Origin: Companilactobacillus ginsenosidimutans
Lineage (GTDB): Bacteria > Bacillota > Bacilli > Lactobacillales > Lactobacillaceae
Reading direction: 5' to 3'
Length of the DNA: 64,000 nt
Assembly (NCBI RefSeq): GCF_001050475.1
Contig: NZ_CP012034.1
Coordinates: forward strand, 2,526,557-2,590,556
Shown here piece after piece: positions 52,104 to 60,884 of the stretch. A program made the translations under genes and the position numbers. The first letter of the stretch is position 1. Each line of letters starts with the position of its first letter. The notes below the pieces were generated by a model, which was not told where the DNA came from, did no database searches, and saw only the letters and a program-made list of their open reading frames with translations.

Positions 52104-52871
52104 ATGGAAAACTTAGGAACAATCATGAGTGAACTGTTGGCAGACCTCAAGAAAAAAGATATCAACATTGATTGGGATAACGTGAAGAATATCGATATGG
52201 ACGAAAGACGAAAACAAGACGAGATTAACATAACCAAAAGATATAAAGCACAAGAGAAATATCGAATGTTTAACAGTTCGCTTGTTAGTGATATTGATGA
52301 TCTGAAAAGCGTTTTTGATGACTTTGATGCAGATACACCGGAGCAAGAACAAGAACTCTTACAGGCTCGAAATATCGCAAATGAAATATATAAAGGCAAT
52401 ACATCGAACTACCTATTCACTGGTAAAGCCGGAAGAGGCAAAACCATGTTGGCAGTTAGCATTTTGAACGGATTAAAGTCCTTGGAAACTGACATTTCAT
52501 GTTTGTTTGTAAGTGTTGAAATGTTGATCAATTTAGAACGTCAAGCCGTTACAGATAAATACAATATTGAAAAACATGACGTTTATCGAATCGAAAAATG
52601 TATTGAAAAATGCGATGTATTAGTACTTGATGATTTAGGAAGCGAAACAAGTTTTGCATCGGGTAAAGAGATACAACCCGCAACGAGATTTACACAAGAA
52701 GTATTATTCCGAATTGCTGATTATCGAAAAAACAAAGCAAACATCATTACAACAAACAACACAGGTAGTGAATTACAACGAATGTACAACGGAAAGATTA
52801 TAAGTCGATTGCTTACCAAAAAGCCTGAGAACGTAATTGTGTTTGATGGTAAAGACATGAGGGAGGTTTAG
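52104..52871 (+). CDS. DnaC/DnaI-like helicase loader ATPase
   Basis: 255 residues. Walker A GKAGRGKT (107-114), Walker B VLVLDD (172-177), followed by LGSETSFA and sensor-like ITTNNTGSELQ and GKIISRLL. The N-terminal 95 residues probably contact the helicase. Works with the preceding initiator. Confidence 0.9.
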   Translation: MENLGTIMSELLADLKKKDINIDWDNVKNIDMDERRKQDEINITKRYKAQEKYRMFNSSLVSDIDDLKSVFDDFDADTPEQEQELLQARNIANEIYKGNTSNYLFTGKAGRGKTMLAVSILNGLKSLETDISCLFVSVEMLINLERQAVTDKYNIEKHDVYRIEKCIEKCDVLVLDDLGSETSFASGKEIQPATRFTQEVLFRIADYRKNKANIITTNNTGSELQRMYNGKIISRLLTKKPENVIVFDGKDMREV

Positions 52872-52873
52872 AA

Positions 52874-53194
52874 ATGGAAACAGAAAAATTTATATCAGAG
52901 CTACCAATAATTCAAAACGTGGAAAGAGACAGTCTTGCTTATGCAAATAATCAACTTTTGATTATTCACGATCCTATCCTAAGTCAAATCAAATATTTAA
53001 AAGTCATATATGGACGGTATCACCAACTTTTAAACGATGTTTCTGATTATCGAGGTAATACGGATATTGAGGAACATTTAATTATGGCTATTTCAGAGCT
53101 TGAAACGGTGCATAAACAAATTGATGGAGAACTGCTCAATATGAATTGGCTTTTGAAGGAGATTAAAGAGAATGTTTTTAAAAATGACGATTGA
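52874..53194 (+). CDS. phage protein of unknown function (106 residues)
   Basis: Helical, no motif recognised; the middle region (LKVIYGRYHQLLNDVSDYRGNTDIEEHL) suggests a small helical bundle. GGGAGG before the ATG. Its end overlaps rusA by 23 nt, showing translational coupling. Confidence 0.6.
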   Translation: METEKFISELPIIQNVERDSLAYANNQLLIIHDPILSQIKYLKVIYGRYHQLLNDVSDYRGNTDIEEHLIMAISELETVHKQIDGELLNMNWLLKEIKENVFKNDD

Positions 53195-53585
53195 GGGTGA
53201 ACCAGTCGCAGCACAAAGGCCGAGAATCACGAGACGGGGAACATACACCCCACCAAAATATGCAGAATATAAAAAAAACATCGAAGAACAATATCGAAAA
53301 GAATTTAATAATGAGCAACTTTTTGAACGGGGTGAACCCTTAAAAGTGGAATTGCATTTTTATAGAAGCATTCAAAAGTCAATATCAAATAAAGAACACG
53401 AACGGCGAGCAAGCCACGAAGTCAAGCCAGCAATTAAATCAGACTTGGATAATTATATTAAATCGGTTTTTGATGGTCTCAAATGCGCATGGTTTGATGA
53501 TGGTCAAATTGTCGAGATCAACGCAACAAAGGATTATGACGAACAACCAAGGGTGGAGGTAACAATTGAAAAAATTAACAGTTGA
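53172..53585 (+). CDS. rusA: RusA-family Holliday junction resolvase
   Basis: 137 residues. The N-terminal beta strand MTIEGEPVAAQRPRI and the conserved metal-binding DLDNYIKSVFDGLKCAWFDDGQIVEI are intact (catalytic Asp pair). It resolves branched phage DNA before packaging. AAGGAG 10 nt before the ATG. Confidence 0.92.
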   Translation: MFLKMTIEGEPVAAQRPRITRRGTYTPPKYAEYKKNIEEQYRKEFNNEQLFERGEPLKVELHFYRSIQKSISNKEHERRASHEVKPAIKSDLDNYIKSVFDGLKCAWFDDGQIVEINATKDYDEQPRVEVTIEKINS

Positions 53586-53723
53586 TGAAAGCCAACGTTT
53601 TATTGAAGAAGTTTACGACAGTGCTTTTTTCTACACACTGGGAAACCGATAACACTTGATGAATTAGCTTTGATTGTAAAAACAGCGAACCAAATACAAA
53701 AAGGACGTGATTCAGATGATTAA
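53566..53723 (+). pseudogene. small phage gene split by a single-base indel
   Basis: TTG start with GGAGG 6 nt upstream; reads KKLTVDESQRFIEEVYDSAFFYTLG, hits a stop at 53651, but the next frame continues [22 protein letters not shown] to 53723. One extra A in GGGAAACC joins both parts into about 52 residues. Unknown function. Confidence 0.6.
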
Positions 53724-54237
53724 TAGAGCAGTGATTACAGGAAGATTAACGAAAGATCCAGATTTGCGTTACACAGCAAATGGGCACGCCGTAGCAAGTT
53801 TTACCGTCGCCGTTAATAGAACATATACAAACGCAGACGGAGAACGTGAGGCGGACTTTATTAATTGTGTTATGTGGAGAAAAGCAGCGGAAAATTTTGC
53901 TAATTTTACCCACAAGGGTTCATTAGTGGGGATTGATGGTCGTATTCAAACCAGGAACTATGAGAACGATCAAGGAAATAGAGTATTTATTACTGAGGTG
54001 TTAGCAGAGAACTTTTCATTACTTGAACCAAAATCAAGCAATAACCAACCAGCAAATAAAGAGCAACGACAACCAAGCAATGCACAGCCATCAGCAAAAC
54101 CAACCGAGTGGACAACGCAAGGAAGCGAGTCAAAACAAAAGACATATGAAGAAGTTAACGGCATGAATAAAAACGGAACATATGAAAACGAGTCCACACA
54201 ACAAGCTGATATCACAGACGATGATTTACCGTTTTAG
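53716..54237 (+). CDS. ssb: single-stranded DNA-binding protein
   Basis: 173 residues. OB fold from [20 protein letters not shown] to [11 protein letters not shown] (about 1-105), a Gln/Asn/Pro-rich disordered linker, then the acidic tail DDDLPF that recruits replication partners. A GTG at 53707 is in frame, but ATG 53716 gives the conserved SSB N terminus. Confidence 0.95.
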   Translation: MINRAVITGRLTKDPDLRYTANGHAVASFTVAVNRTYTNADGEREADFINCVMWRKAAENFANFTHKGSLVGIDGRIQTRNYENDQGNRVFITEVLAENFSLLEPKSSNNQPANKEQRQPSNAQPSAKPTEWTTQGSESKQKTYEEVNGMNKNGTYENESTQQADITDDDLPF

Positions 54238-54246
54238 GTGAATGAC

Positions 54247-54418
54247 ATGAAGAAAGATAAAAAATGAGTTACCTAGAAAAATAACGGTTGTTGATGGACA
54301 AATATTTTTTGATGAAACAGACAACATCTTAAAAACAGATACAGGTATTCCAATTGTTGAAATTGAGAATGTAATGCAACCATTGACACCGCCACACAAA
54401 GGAAAATCAACCATATGA
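54247..54418 (+). pseudogene. small phage gene with poly-A frameshift
   Basis: ATG at 54247 reads only MKKDKK and stops after a run of six A (54259-54264). With five A the frame continues NELPRKITVVDGQIFFDETD to a stop at 54418 (about 56 residues). GGTGA precedes the ATG. Either a real slip site or a one-base error. Unknown function. Confidence 0.5.
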
Positions 54419-54579
54419 AAAATATCCCCTTGGCAATTTACCAAATGAAAGCAAATGGATACACGAATATTGAAATTGCTGATGCACTACGGATCAGCGA
54501 TGAAGAATTATGCAAGCAAATGGAACGTATCAAAAGAGATGAACAAGCCTTTGAAAGGAGAAACCAACTTGAACTTTAA
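54415..54579 (+). CDS. small HTH-like phage protein (54 residues)
   Basis: NIPLAIYQMKANGYTNIEIADALRISDEELCKQM has the pattern of a helix-turn-helix (sigma-like or resolvase-like). It overlaps both neighbours by a few bases, in the usual compact phage style. The start ATG overlaps the preceding stop as ATGA. Confidence 0.6.
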   Translation: MKNIPLAIYQMKANGYTNIEIADALRISDEELCKQMERIKRDEQAFERRNQLEL

Positions 54580-54760
54580 AAGTATTTACAAAGAACATAT
54601 GTCTAGGATTTTTGAAGATCAACAACACAGCATAGAAAAAACAATTGCATATGTAATAAAGCATGAGATGCAATTACCGAATGAATTCGCATTAGCAAGA
54701 CGACATCTCACAGAAAGGGAAAAGAACGAATTAATAATTGATATTATTTTGCCGTTCTAG
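54569..54760 (+). CDS. small phage protein (63 residues)
   Basis: TTG start with AGGAG 8 nt upstream, overlapping the previous gene by 11 nt. Helical (SRIFEDQQHSIEKTIAYVIKHE). No family recognised. The frame is open further upstream, but that part overlaps a better gene. Confidence 0.5.
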   Translation: MNFKSIYKEHMSRIFEDQQHSIEKTIAYVIKHEMQLPNEFALARRHLTEREKNELIIDIILPF

Positions 54761-54767
54761 TTAATTC

Positions 54768-55148
54768 ATGAACAAAATTGTTGAATGGGTAATAGAATTA
54801 GAAGAAGAATTTGGAAACATGCGAAACGTGCCAGAAAACCACCCAACATTGATGAAGATTAGGGCGGAAGATCGCATTGGAAATGAAATGAGTGAACGAG
54901 CAAAAAATTTCAGATGGGATTACATACAAAAAGAATTAGACAGTGGCACGCCAAAACGTACAATCATTGATTTGTATGAAATCAACAAAACTGAATTTGA
55001 TAAGGCTATGCGATTTAAATTGATCAATGATATTGCTTGGAAACGTGTACGGCGGGCAAAGACCTATCAAAAATACGTCGATAAAAAAAGGAGATTGAAA
55101 CAAGAAAAAATTGAACAATTAAGAAGGGAACGAATACATGGAAAATAG
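54768..55148 (+). CDS. phage protein of unknown function (126 residues)
   Basis: Predominantly helical with a highly basic C terminus (KRVRRAKTYQKYVDKKRRLKQ). The section SGTPKRTIIDLYEINKTEFDKAMR resembles a helix-turn-helix, so nucleic-acid binding is possible. Overlaps the next start. Confidence 0.55.
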   Translation: MNKIVEWVIELEEEFGNMRNVPENHPTLMKIRAEDRIGNEMSERAKNFRWDYIQKELDSGTPKRTIIDLYEINKTEFDKAMRFKLINDIAWKRVRRAKTYQKYVDKKRRLKQEKIEQLRRERIHGK

Positions 55149-55473
55149 TGCAATTAAATCAATTCAAATTGCCCGTGAAGTCATATCAAAGAATCTTTTG
55201 AAAACTAGTGGCGAATATAAAAGAGGCGTGCAGGCTTGTGATGAGGCTATCGTGGAACTAAATCCAGTAGCATGTGAATATTGTGACCCAATGAACTCAA
55301 AGCCTTTTGGTATTGTTTCTGATGATTCATCTGACATTAATTACACTTCAGTGGTTATAGATGAAAATATAATCACTGATCGGGTTGAAAATGAGTGCAT
55401 GAATTGGGAACGCTTTACAACTCCTATTAATTATTGTCCTATGTGTGGCAGAAAGTTGGAGGTGGAAGAATGA
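55138..55473 (+). CDS. phage protein with zinc-ribbon-like cysteines
   Basis: 111 residues. Two CxxC pairs, CEYCDP (about 55-60) and CPMCGRK near the C terminus, form a probable zinc ribbon. Function unknown; similar small zinc proteins are frequent in lactobacillus phages. The end overlaps the next gene by 4 nt. Confidence 0.65.
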   Translation: MENSAIKSIQIAREVISKNLLKTSGEYKRGVQACDEAIVELNPVACEYCDPMNSKPFGIVSDDSSDINYTSVVIDENIITDRVENECMNWERFTTPINYCPMCGRKLEVEE

Positions 55474-55703
55474 TTAAACCGCAAGAATACAGATTAAAAC
55501 TAACTGATGAAGATATAGATGACTTGTATTGGCTAGACAAATCAGACCCGTATTTTCATGACGGATATATTTACGGCTACTTACTGCCATATACAACGGG
55601 TTATGCATTAGTTGGTAGACCGATTGAATTATCCGAGGACTGTATACGTCCAGAATTTTGGTTACATATCCTAGCACTAGATAGATTGGAGGCGGTTGAC
55701 TGA
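55470..55703 (+). CDS. small phage protein (77 residues)
   Basis: Start at ATG 55470, with GGAGGTGGAAGA upstream. Sequence LTDEDIDDLYWLDKSDPYFHDGYIYGYLL; no family recognised. Stop and next start overlap (TGATGA). Confidence 0.55.
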   Translation: MIKPQEYRLKLTDEDIDDLYWLDKSDPYFHDGYIYGYLLPYTTGYALVGRPIELSEDCIRPEFWLHILALDRLEAVD

Positions 55704-56134
55704 TGAGAACTATTACAGGGTGGACCGAAGAAGAGATTGAAGAACTTGAATGGCAAAAAAATCAAAAAAATGATTTTGATGATGTTTTAGATGTTTTATA
55801 TGATCGAGAAAACCAAACGTATTTGAAAGATAAATATATGCAATCACAGACACCAGAACAGATAATTTTTGATATGGTTGATTACTGGAGAGGTGACGGT
55901 GTTTTTTTTAATCCACGGTACCTCTGGAAATTAAAACCAACTCTCACTCAAGAAACAGGGAAAGATATATATTTATTTAAGGACGGTATTGATGGTGTTC
56001 CCGTTCTTGGAACAAATTGCAATGATGTTTCTATTCCGAAAGAGAATAAATTTTTAACTTTAAAACAAGTTAGAAATCTACTCAAAGACACTTACTTCTG
56101 CCTTGATATGTTTGAAGGGAAAAAGGTTGGATAG
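55703..56134 (+). CDS. phage protein of unknown function (143 residues)
   Basis: Acidic N terminus (WTEEEIEELEWQKNQK), aromatic middle (YWRGDGVFFNPRYLWKL). No motif recognised. GGAGGCGG precedes the ATG. Confidence 0.55.
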   Translation: MRTITGWTEEEIEELEWQKNQKNDFDDVLDVLYDRENQTYLKDKYMQSQTPEQIIFDMVDYWRGDGVFFNPRYLWKLKPTLTQETGKDIYLFKDGIDGVPVLGTNCNDVSIPKENKFLTLKQVRNLLKDTYFCLDMFEGKKVG

Positions 56135-56141
56135 GTAACAT

Positions 56142-56318
56142 ATGGAAAAGCTAAGGAAAACAACATTAAAATATTTAGAGCAACAGTTAGAGGATTACCA
56201 AACTATTGATGATGAAATAGCTCGAATGAGAATTAGAGTTACAGCTATTGATCCAAAATTTGTGCCATTTATGGAAGAGGTGGAAGACGATGAAGTGGAG
56301 GAAGACGATGAAATATAA
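56142..56318 (+). CDS. small acidic phage protein (58 residues)
   Basis: Helical N-terminal two thirds (KYLEQQLEDYQTIDDEIARM), then a Glu/Asp-rich tail EEVEDDEVEEDDEI whose coding sequence contains the next gene's Shine-Dalgarno. Unknown function. Confidence 0.55.
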   Translation: MEKLRKTTLKYLEQQLEDYQTIDDEIARMRIRVTAIDPKFVPFMEEVEDDEVEEDDEI

Positions 56319-56709
56319 ATTAAAATTAAATTACACGGAAGGCGAACTAAAGGAACTAAAAGAACTTGGAAAAGCTTACGATAGCCCTATACATGCAATA
56401 GGTAAGTTGCTCATGCCAGAAACTCACGGTATCGGGAGTTTACAAGCAAAGTACATGACAATGGAGCACACAAAAGAGTTTGATTTTATGGCCGACATTA
56501 ATAACGTGGTAATGGGAACTGCTGTTTTTCCTAATAAACTGTATATTGTTCATGACACTAATACGAACAGCGTTATTTACCATGACGATATCAACAACAA
56601 ATTAATTTGGGCTCCATTATGTTTTTATCGTCCGGTTAAAAATACCAAAGAGGAATGGTTATCAATTAACCCAGCATACGAACCAATGTTAGAAAGGGTA
56701 GAAGACTAA
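56308..56709 (+). CDS. phage protein of unknown function (133 residues)
   Basis: Start ATG 56308 with GGAGGAAGACG. Contains LYIVHDTNTNSVIYHDDINNKLIWA, probably a beta-rich fold. No family recognised. Ends at the start of the MazG-like gene (1-nt overlap). Confidence 0.55.
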   Translation: MKYKLKLNYTEGELKELKELGKAYDSPIHAIGKLLMPETHGIGSLQAKYMTMEHTKEFDFMADINNVVMGTAVFPNKLYIVHDTNTNSVIYHDDINNKLIWAPLCFYRPVKNTKEEWLSINPAYEPMLERVED

Positions 56710-57029
56710 TGGACAACGATTTAATTAAAGCAGTACAAGAATGGTCAAAAGAACGTGGCTTAGATAATAATGACCCAGCGAAACAATTGAATAAGCTGCA
56801 AGAAGAGATTGATGAGTTAAAGGAAGCATATAAGAATCATGATTTCTCAAATGCTAACTCAGGTTTCCCGGATTCGATTGGTGATGTGATGGTTGTCATG
56901 ATTATCCTCTGTCAACAAACAGGATTCGATTTAAAAGATTGCTTGGAACTTGCAGTTGATACGATCAAGAATCGTAAAGGGAAGACTTTAAATGGTGTGT
57001 TCATTAAGGACGAGGGGAATAACCATTAA
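56709..57029 (+). CDS. MazG-like nucleotide pyrophosphohydrolase
   Basis: 106 residues. The all-alpha NTP-PPase metal motif is visible: KLQEEIDELKEAY (ExxE) and SIGDVMVVMIILCQQ (xxxD). Hydrolyses (d)NTPs or ppGpp-like nucleotides; phages use such enzymes to tune nucleotide pools or the stringent response. Confidence 0.85.
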   Translation: MDNDLIKAVQEWSKERGLDNNDPAKQLNKLQEEIDELKEAYKNHDFSNANSGFPDSIGDVMVVMIILCQQTGFDLKDCLELAVDTIKNRKGKTLNGVFIKDEGNNH

Positions 57030-57462
57030 ACAATTAAGTAAGAGTAGATTGCTTGAGCTTGAAGAGGACTTTAAAGAGTATCAACAAGTTAATACCAACA
57101 TTGCTGTGAGAGTTGTTGCTATTGAACATCCTTGGACTGAAAGTAACGGAAATCCAGAGGGTGGTAGATCAAGCATCATCATAAAGCCACAAGAAACTTT
57201 GACAATAAAAAAAGACGAAGATAAAGAACTTCAACGCCTATTTAATTTAAAAGATGATTGTGAACGGGCTATTGACAAGATGAGTGATGAGCAGTTAATG
57301 ATTTACAATATGCGATTTGTCAATAGTGATTACCTAGGGTGGTATGAGATTGCGGATAGGTTACATTATTCTGTTAGAACCATTTACAACAAGAGATATA
57401 AAATGCTTGAACTTTTAGCTATTGAGAAAGGGCTGATTAGCCCTGAAATTATAGACAAATAA
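56992..57462 (+). CDS. ArpU-family late transcription regulator
   Basis: Up to 156 residues. The C-terminal sigma-like helix-turn-helix SDYLGWYEIADRLHYSVRTIYNKRYKML is characteristic of ArpU/RinA-like regulators that switch on late (packaging) genes. The ATG at 56992 lacks a clear SD. GAGGGG lies 7 nt before an ATT at 57025 that would begin IKQLSKSRLLELEEDFKEY, the usual family start, so the true start may be this non-canonical codon. Confidence 0.75.
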   Translation: MVCSLRTRGITIKQLSKSRLLELEEDFKEYQQVNTNIAVRVVAIEHPWTESNGNPEGGRSSIIIKPQETLTIKKDEDKELQRLFNLKDDCERAIDKMSDEQLMIYNMRFVNSDYLGWYEIADRLHYSVRTIYNKRYKMLELLAIEKGLISPEIIDK

Positions 57463-57604
57463 TTGCACAAAAAAGGGTATTTATGAACCTTGTCAATGGG
57501 GTAAATTGATAGTATAGAAAAATTTGAAAGAAAATAATTTATAACACAAAAACAGCCTGTCTCTAACTGCAGAACGACCTTTAAAAAAAACGACAAGTTT
57601 CACG

Positions 57605-57634
57605 CAGTAACTTATGATAACGGTTACTGTTTTT
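57605..57634 (+). terminator. terminator after the early region
   Basis: CAGTAAC / GTTACTG with an 11-nt loop, then five T. In the 370-bp gap between arpU and terS. Confidence 0.6.
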
Positions 57635-57639
57635 ATTAG

Positions 57640-57726
57640 GCGAGTACTGGCGGTTTCCTCCTAAAAATACCAACACCTTTTTTCTTATCACATTTCTATG
57701 CTCGGGTTCGATTCCCGAGGCTCGCA
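57640..57726 (+). other. tRNA-like remnant in the prophage
   Basis: A complete T-arm TCGGG-TTCGATT-CCCGA (57702-57718) and a 3' acceptor strand GGCTCGC (57719-57725) that pairs at six positions with GCGAGT at 57640-57645, giving tRNA-like length (87 nt). No anticodon arm can be formed, so it is not a working tRNA: a degenerate phage tRNA, or a captured 3' end. Confidence 0.4.
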
Positions 57727-57770
57727 TAGACCGCAAGGTCAAAAAGTAGAGTAGTAGCGACTTGAAGAAA

Positions 57771-57797
57771 CATCACTCATTCGAGTGGTGTTTTTTT
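57771..57797 (+). terminator. intrinsic terminator upstream of the terminase genes
   Basis: CATCACTC-ATTC-GAGTGGTG followed by seven T. Confidence 0.8.
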
Positions 57798-57832
57798 GTT
57801 GCTCAATTTCATTACTAAGGAGGTGGTGCTAG

Positions 57833-58255
57833 TTGAGTTTGAATGCACAACAAAAGAAATTCGTTGATGAATACATCAAAGATTTAAATGCAACACAGGC
57901 AGCGTTAAGAGCCGGTTACGCAGAGAAATCGGCAAGACAACAGGCAAATAGATTGCTTACAAAAGATGACATTAAATCGGCTATACAAGAGCAGGTGGAC
58001 TCAATGCACAGTGAAAGCATTGCCGACGCAACCGAAGTAATGGAGTTCCTATCAAAGACCATGCGAGGACAGACAAAGGAAACGGTGGCAACCGCAAAAG
58101 GTTTGTACGAGAACGTGCCTGTCACAGCAAAAGACAGGATCAAGGCTGCGGAGTTGATCGGGAAACGACATGCCTTGTTTACTGATAACGTCAACACAAC
58201 GAACCGAACCAATATTGAAATTGATATTGGAGATTATCCAGAAGATGACAATTGA
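57833..58255 (+). CDS. terS: terminase small subunit
   Basis: 140 residues, terminase_2 type. N-terminal DNA-binding helices LNAQQKKFVDEYIKDLNATQAALRAGYAEKSARQQANRLL, then oligomerisation part. Begins at TTG with AAGGAGG 9 nt upstream. Recognises the packaging site; overlaps terL by 11 nt. Confidence 0.92.
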   Translation: MSLNAQQKKFVDEYIKDLNATQAALRAGYAEKSARQQANRLLTKDDIKSAIQEQVDSMHSESIADATEVMEFLSKTMRGQTKETVATAKGLYENVPVTAKDRIKAAELIGKRHALFTDNVNTTNRTNIEIDIGDYPEDDN

Positions 58256-59501
58256 TATTAAATTCATGCACCCCGAAAAAGAGTTCAACCGATCAGTCTT
58301 TGACAGTTTGAATGACTATGAACACTTTACAGAGGTTTGGTACGGGGGAGCAGCAAGTGGAAAGTCACACGGCGTTGTTCAAAAGGTAGTATTGAAAGCC
58401 TTGAAAGAATGGAAACACCCTCGCAAAGTATTGTTCCTCCGAAAGGTTGGGAGTCGATTACGTGACTCAATCTATGAGGACGTTGTTATTCGACTATCCG
58501 AATGGAAGTTGTTGCCTTATTGCAAGATCAACAAGACAAATTTCGAGATCACTTTGCCGAATGGAGCAATGTTCCTTTTCAAAGGCATGGACGATCAAGA
58601 AAAGATTAAGTCAATCAAGGGACTGTCGGACGTTGTAATGGAAGAGGCAACCGAGTTCAGTCAAGAGGACTACGAGCAACTTACATTGCGTGTACGTGAA
58701 AGGAAACACTCTAACAAGCAAATATTTCTAATGTTCAACCCGGTATCAAAAGCTAATTGGGTTTATCAGTATTTCTTCAAAAATAAACAGCCGGACACGA
58801 TCATTCATCAATCGAGCTACAAAGATAACAAGTTTGTTGACGATCAAACTCGGAGAAATATCGAGAAGTTCAAAACAACAAACCCCGTTTGGTATCGAAT
58901 ATATGCTCTTGGAGAGTTTGCAACACTCGACAAACTAATCTTTCCTAATTACGAAGTTCGTCGCTTGAACAGTGACTCTCCCGAACTACAAAGCGTTCCG
59001 AGCATGTTCGGACTTGATTTCGGTTATACGAATGACCCGTCGTTCTTTATTCATGTAAAGGTGGACGACAAGAACAAAAAAATGTATTTCATTGAGGAAT
59101 ACAGCAAAACGGGAATGATGAACAATCAAATAGCCGACGTAATCAAGTCAATGGGATATTCAAAAGAAGTAATCACAGCCGACGCCGCAGAACCAAAGAG
59201 TATTGATGAACTACGGCGTAACGGAATTGAACGTGTTCGGAAGTCCAACAAAGGCAAAGACTCAATCATTCAAGGTATTCAATTCATGCAACAGTACGAG
59301 TTGATCGTTGATGACCGCTGTCAAAAAGTCATTGAGGGACTAGAGAACTACACATGGCAAAAGGACAAGAAAACAGGAGAGTACACAAACAAGCCTGTTG
59401 ACCTTTTCAACCATTGGGCAGACGCAACGAGATATGCTGTCGAAGAAATCAACGGCAAGGGAAAGGTTCAAGCGAAAGTCCACAGGAACTTATTATTTTA
59501 G
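58245..59501 (+). CDS. terL: terminase large subunit
   Basis: 419 residues. Packaging ATPase with Walker A GGAASGKS (34-41) and Walker B DVVMEEA (129-135), and a C-terminal RNase-H-like nuclease beginning FGLDFGYTNDPS (Asp258) with ITADAAEPKSIDELRR. SPP1-like terminase_3 type. The frame is intact. Confidence 0.94.
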   Translation: MTIDIKFMHPEKEFNRSVFDSLNDYEHFTEVWYGGAASGKSHGVVQKVVLKALKEWKHPRKVLFLRKVGSRLRDSIYEDVVIRLSEWKLLPYCKINKTNFEITLPNGAMFLFKGMDDQEKIKSIKGLSDVVMEEATEFSQEDYEQLTLRVRERKHSNKQIFLMFNPVSKANWVYQYFFKNKQPDTIIHQSSYKDNKFVDDQTRRNIEKFKTTNPVWYRIYALGEFATLDKLIFPNYEVRRLNSDSPELQSVPSMFGLDFGYTNDPSFFIHVKVDDKNKKMYFIEEYSKTGMMNNQIADVIKSMGYSKEVITADAAEPKSIDELRRNGIERVRKSNKGKDSIIQGIQFMQQYELIVDDRCQKVIEGLENYTWQKDKKTGEYTNKPVDLFNHWADATRYAVEEINGKGKVQAKVHRNLLF

Positions 59502-59511
59502 GAGGTAGCAA

Positions 59512-60882
59512 ATGCTATTACAAAGAGGAATTGTCAGTGATAACGACGAGTACCTCTTTCCAGTAGACGAAGAGTTCACTCGGGAAGATTTACGAAGTTT
59601 CATCAACTATCACAGAACAAACTACGAAGAGCAGTACAAAGACAAGCTACGAGAATATAAAGGGCAAACCAAAGCCTTTGATGACGAGATAGCTCAAAAT
59701 ATGCAAGATAACAACCATTTGATTGTCAACTTTCCAAAGAACCTCGTTGACACATTGAATGGTTATTTTATTGGTATTCCACCAACTATCAAAGTGGACG
59801 ATCAAGACAAGGACAAAGTTCTACAAGCGTGGATCAGAAATAATTCATTCGTTGACAAACTTGCAGAGGTTTCCAAGCAGTCGAGTATCTACGGCAAAGC
59901 GTTCATGTTGGCATACAACAACGAGAACAGCGAACTAAAAACAGCCGTTCTCTCTCCGGATCAGTCGTTCATGATTTATGATGACACGATCAACAAAAAG
60001 CCTATTGCCTTTGTTACATATGGCAAGAATGCAAAGAACGAGATTACAGGAACGGCATACTATTCAAATAGAGCCGACTCGTTCACTTATATTGATGATA
60101 TTAGGATCACAGACTCAAAACTATTGGTGTTCAAAGGCAAAGTGCCTGCGGTCGAGTTCTTCGATAATGAGGAACGCATGGGAGTGTTTGATCCAGTCAT
60201 TACATTAATTCACGCATACGACAAGGCATTTAGTGCCAAGCTAGATGATATTGATTACTTTGCACACGCTTATTTGTTCCTAAAGAACTTTGATTTGACG
60301 GAGGAAGAACAACTCAATATCAAACAGAACCGTTTGATCGTGACTAAAAACGCTAGTGAAGAATACGACGTTGACGCAAAGTTCCTCGAGAAACCAGACG
60401 CAGACGGTAATCAAGAAAATATCCTCAATCGACTAACGACAATGATTTATCAAATTAGTATGATTGCGAATATTAGTGATGACGTATTCGGGAGTTCAAC
60501 CTCGGGAACGGCGTTAGCATACAAAATGCAATCAATGAGTAACCTTGCTGTTAACAAAGAACGTAAATTTACACAGAACTTACGTGAAATGTTTTCAGTA
60601 TTAGGAGTTCAATTGCCCTATGGCGAACCAATGGACATAACGTTCAGATTTACCCGTAATATTCCGAACAACGTCGCAGAGGAAGCAGAAACAGCAAAGA
60701 ACTTGATCGGCATTACCTCACTTGAAACCGCATTGTCTACGCTGTCAGTTGTCAGTGATCCTAAGGCGGAAATAACTCGCATTCAAGAAGAACAAAACGA
60801 ACAAACAAGAAACGCAGTTAACAATAACCCTGCAACTGATTACGGATTTAACAATTCAACAACCAGTGAACAAGGTGAATAA
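59512..60882 (+). CDS. portal protein, SPP1 gp6-like
   Basis: 456 residues. Typical landmarks: NNHLIVNFPKNLVDTLNGYFIGIPP, SIYGKAFMLAYNNEN and GSSTSGTALAYKMQSMSNLA (tunnel-region helix). Forms the dodecameric DNA channel at the head vertex. GGAGG precedes the ATG. Intact. Confidence 0.93.
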   Translation: MLLQRGIVSDNDEYLFPVDEEFTREDLRSFINYHRTNYEEQYKDKLREYKGQTKAFDDEIAQNMQDNNHLIVNFPKNLVDTLNGYFIGIPPTIKVDDQDKDKVLQAWIRNNSFVDKLAEVSKQSSIYGKAFMLAYNNENSELKTAVLSPDQSFMIYDDTINKKPIAFVTYGKNAKNEITGTAYYSNRADSFTYIDDIRITDSKLLVFKGKVPAVEFFDNEERMGVFDPVITLIHAYDKAFSAKLDDIDYFAHAYLFLKNFDLTEEEQLNIKQNRLIVTKNASEEYDVDAKFLEKPDADGNQENILNRLTTMIYQISMIANISDDVFGSSTSGTALAYKMQSMSNLAVNKERKFTQNLREMFSVLGVQLPYGEPMDITFRFTRNIPNNVAEEAETAKNLIGITSLETALSTLSVVSDPKAEITRIQEEQNEQTRNAVNNNPATDYGFNNSTTSEQGE

Positions 60883-60884
60883 TT

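Noticed and set aside
57640..57726. Functional tRNA gene
   Set aside because: T-arm and acceptor are good, but no anticodon stem can be drawn.
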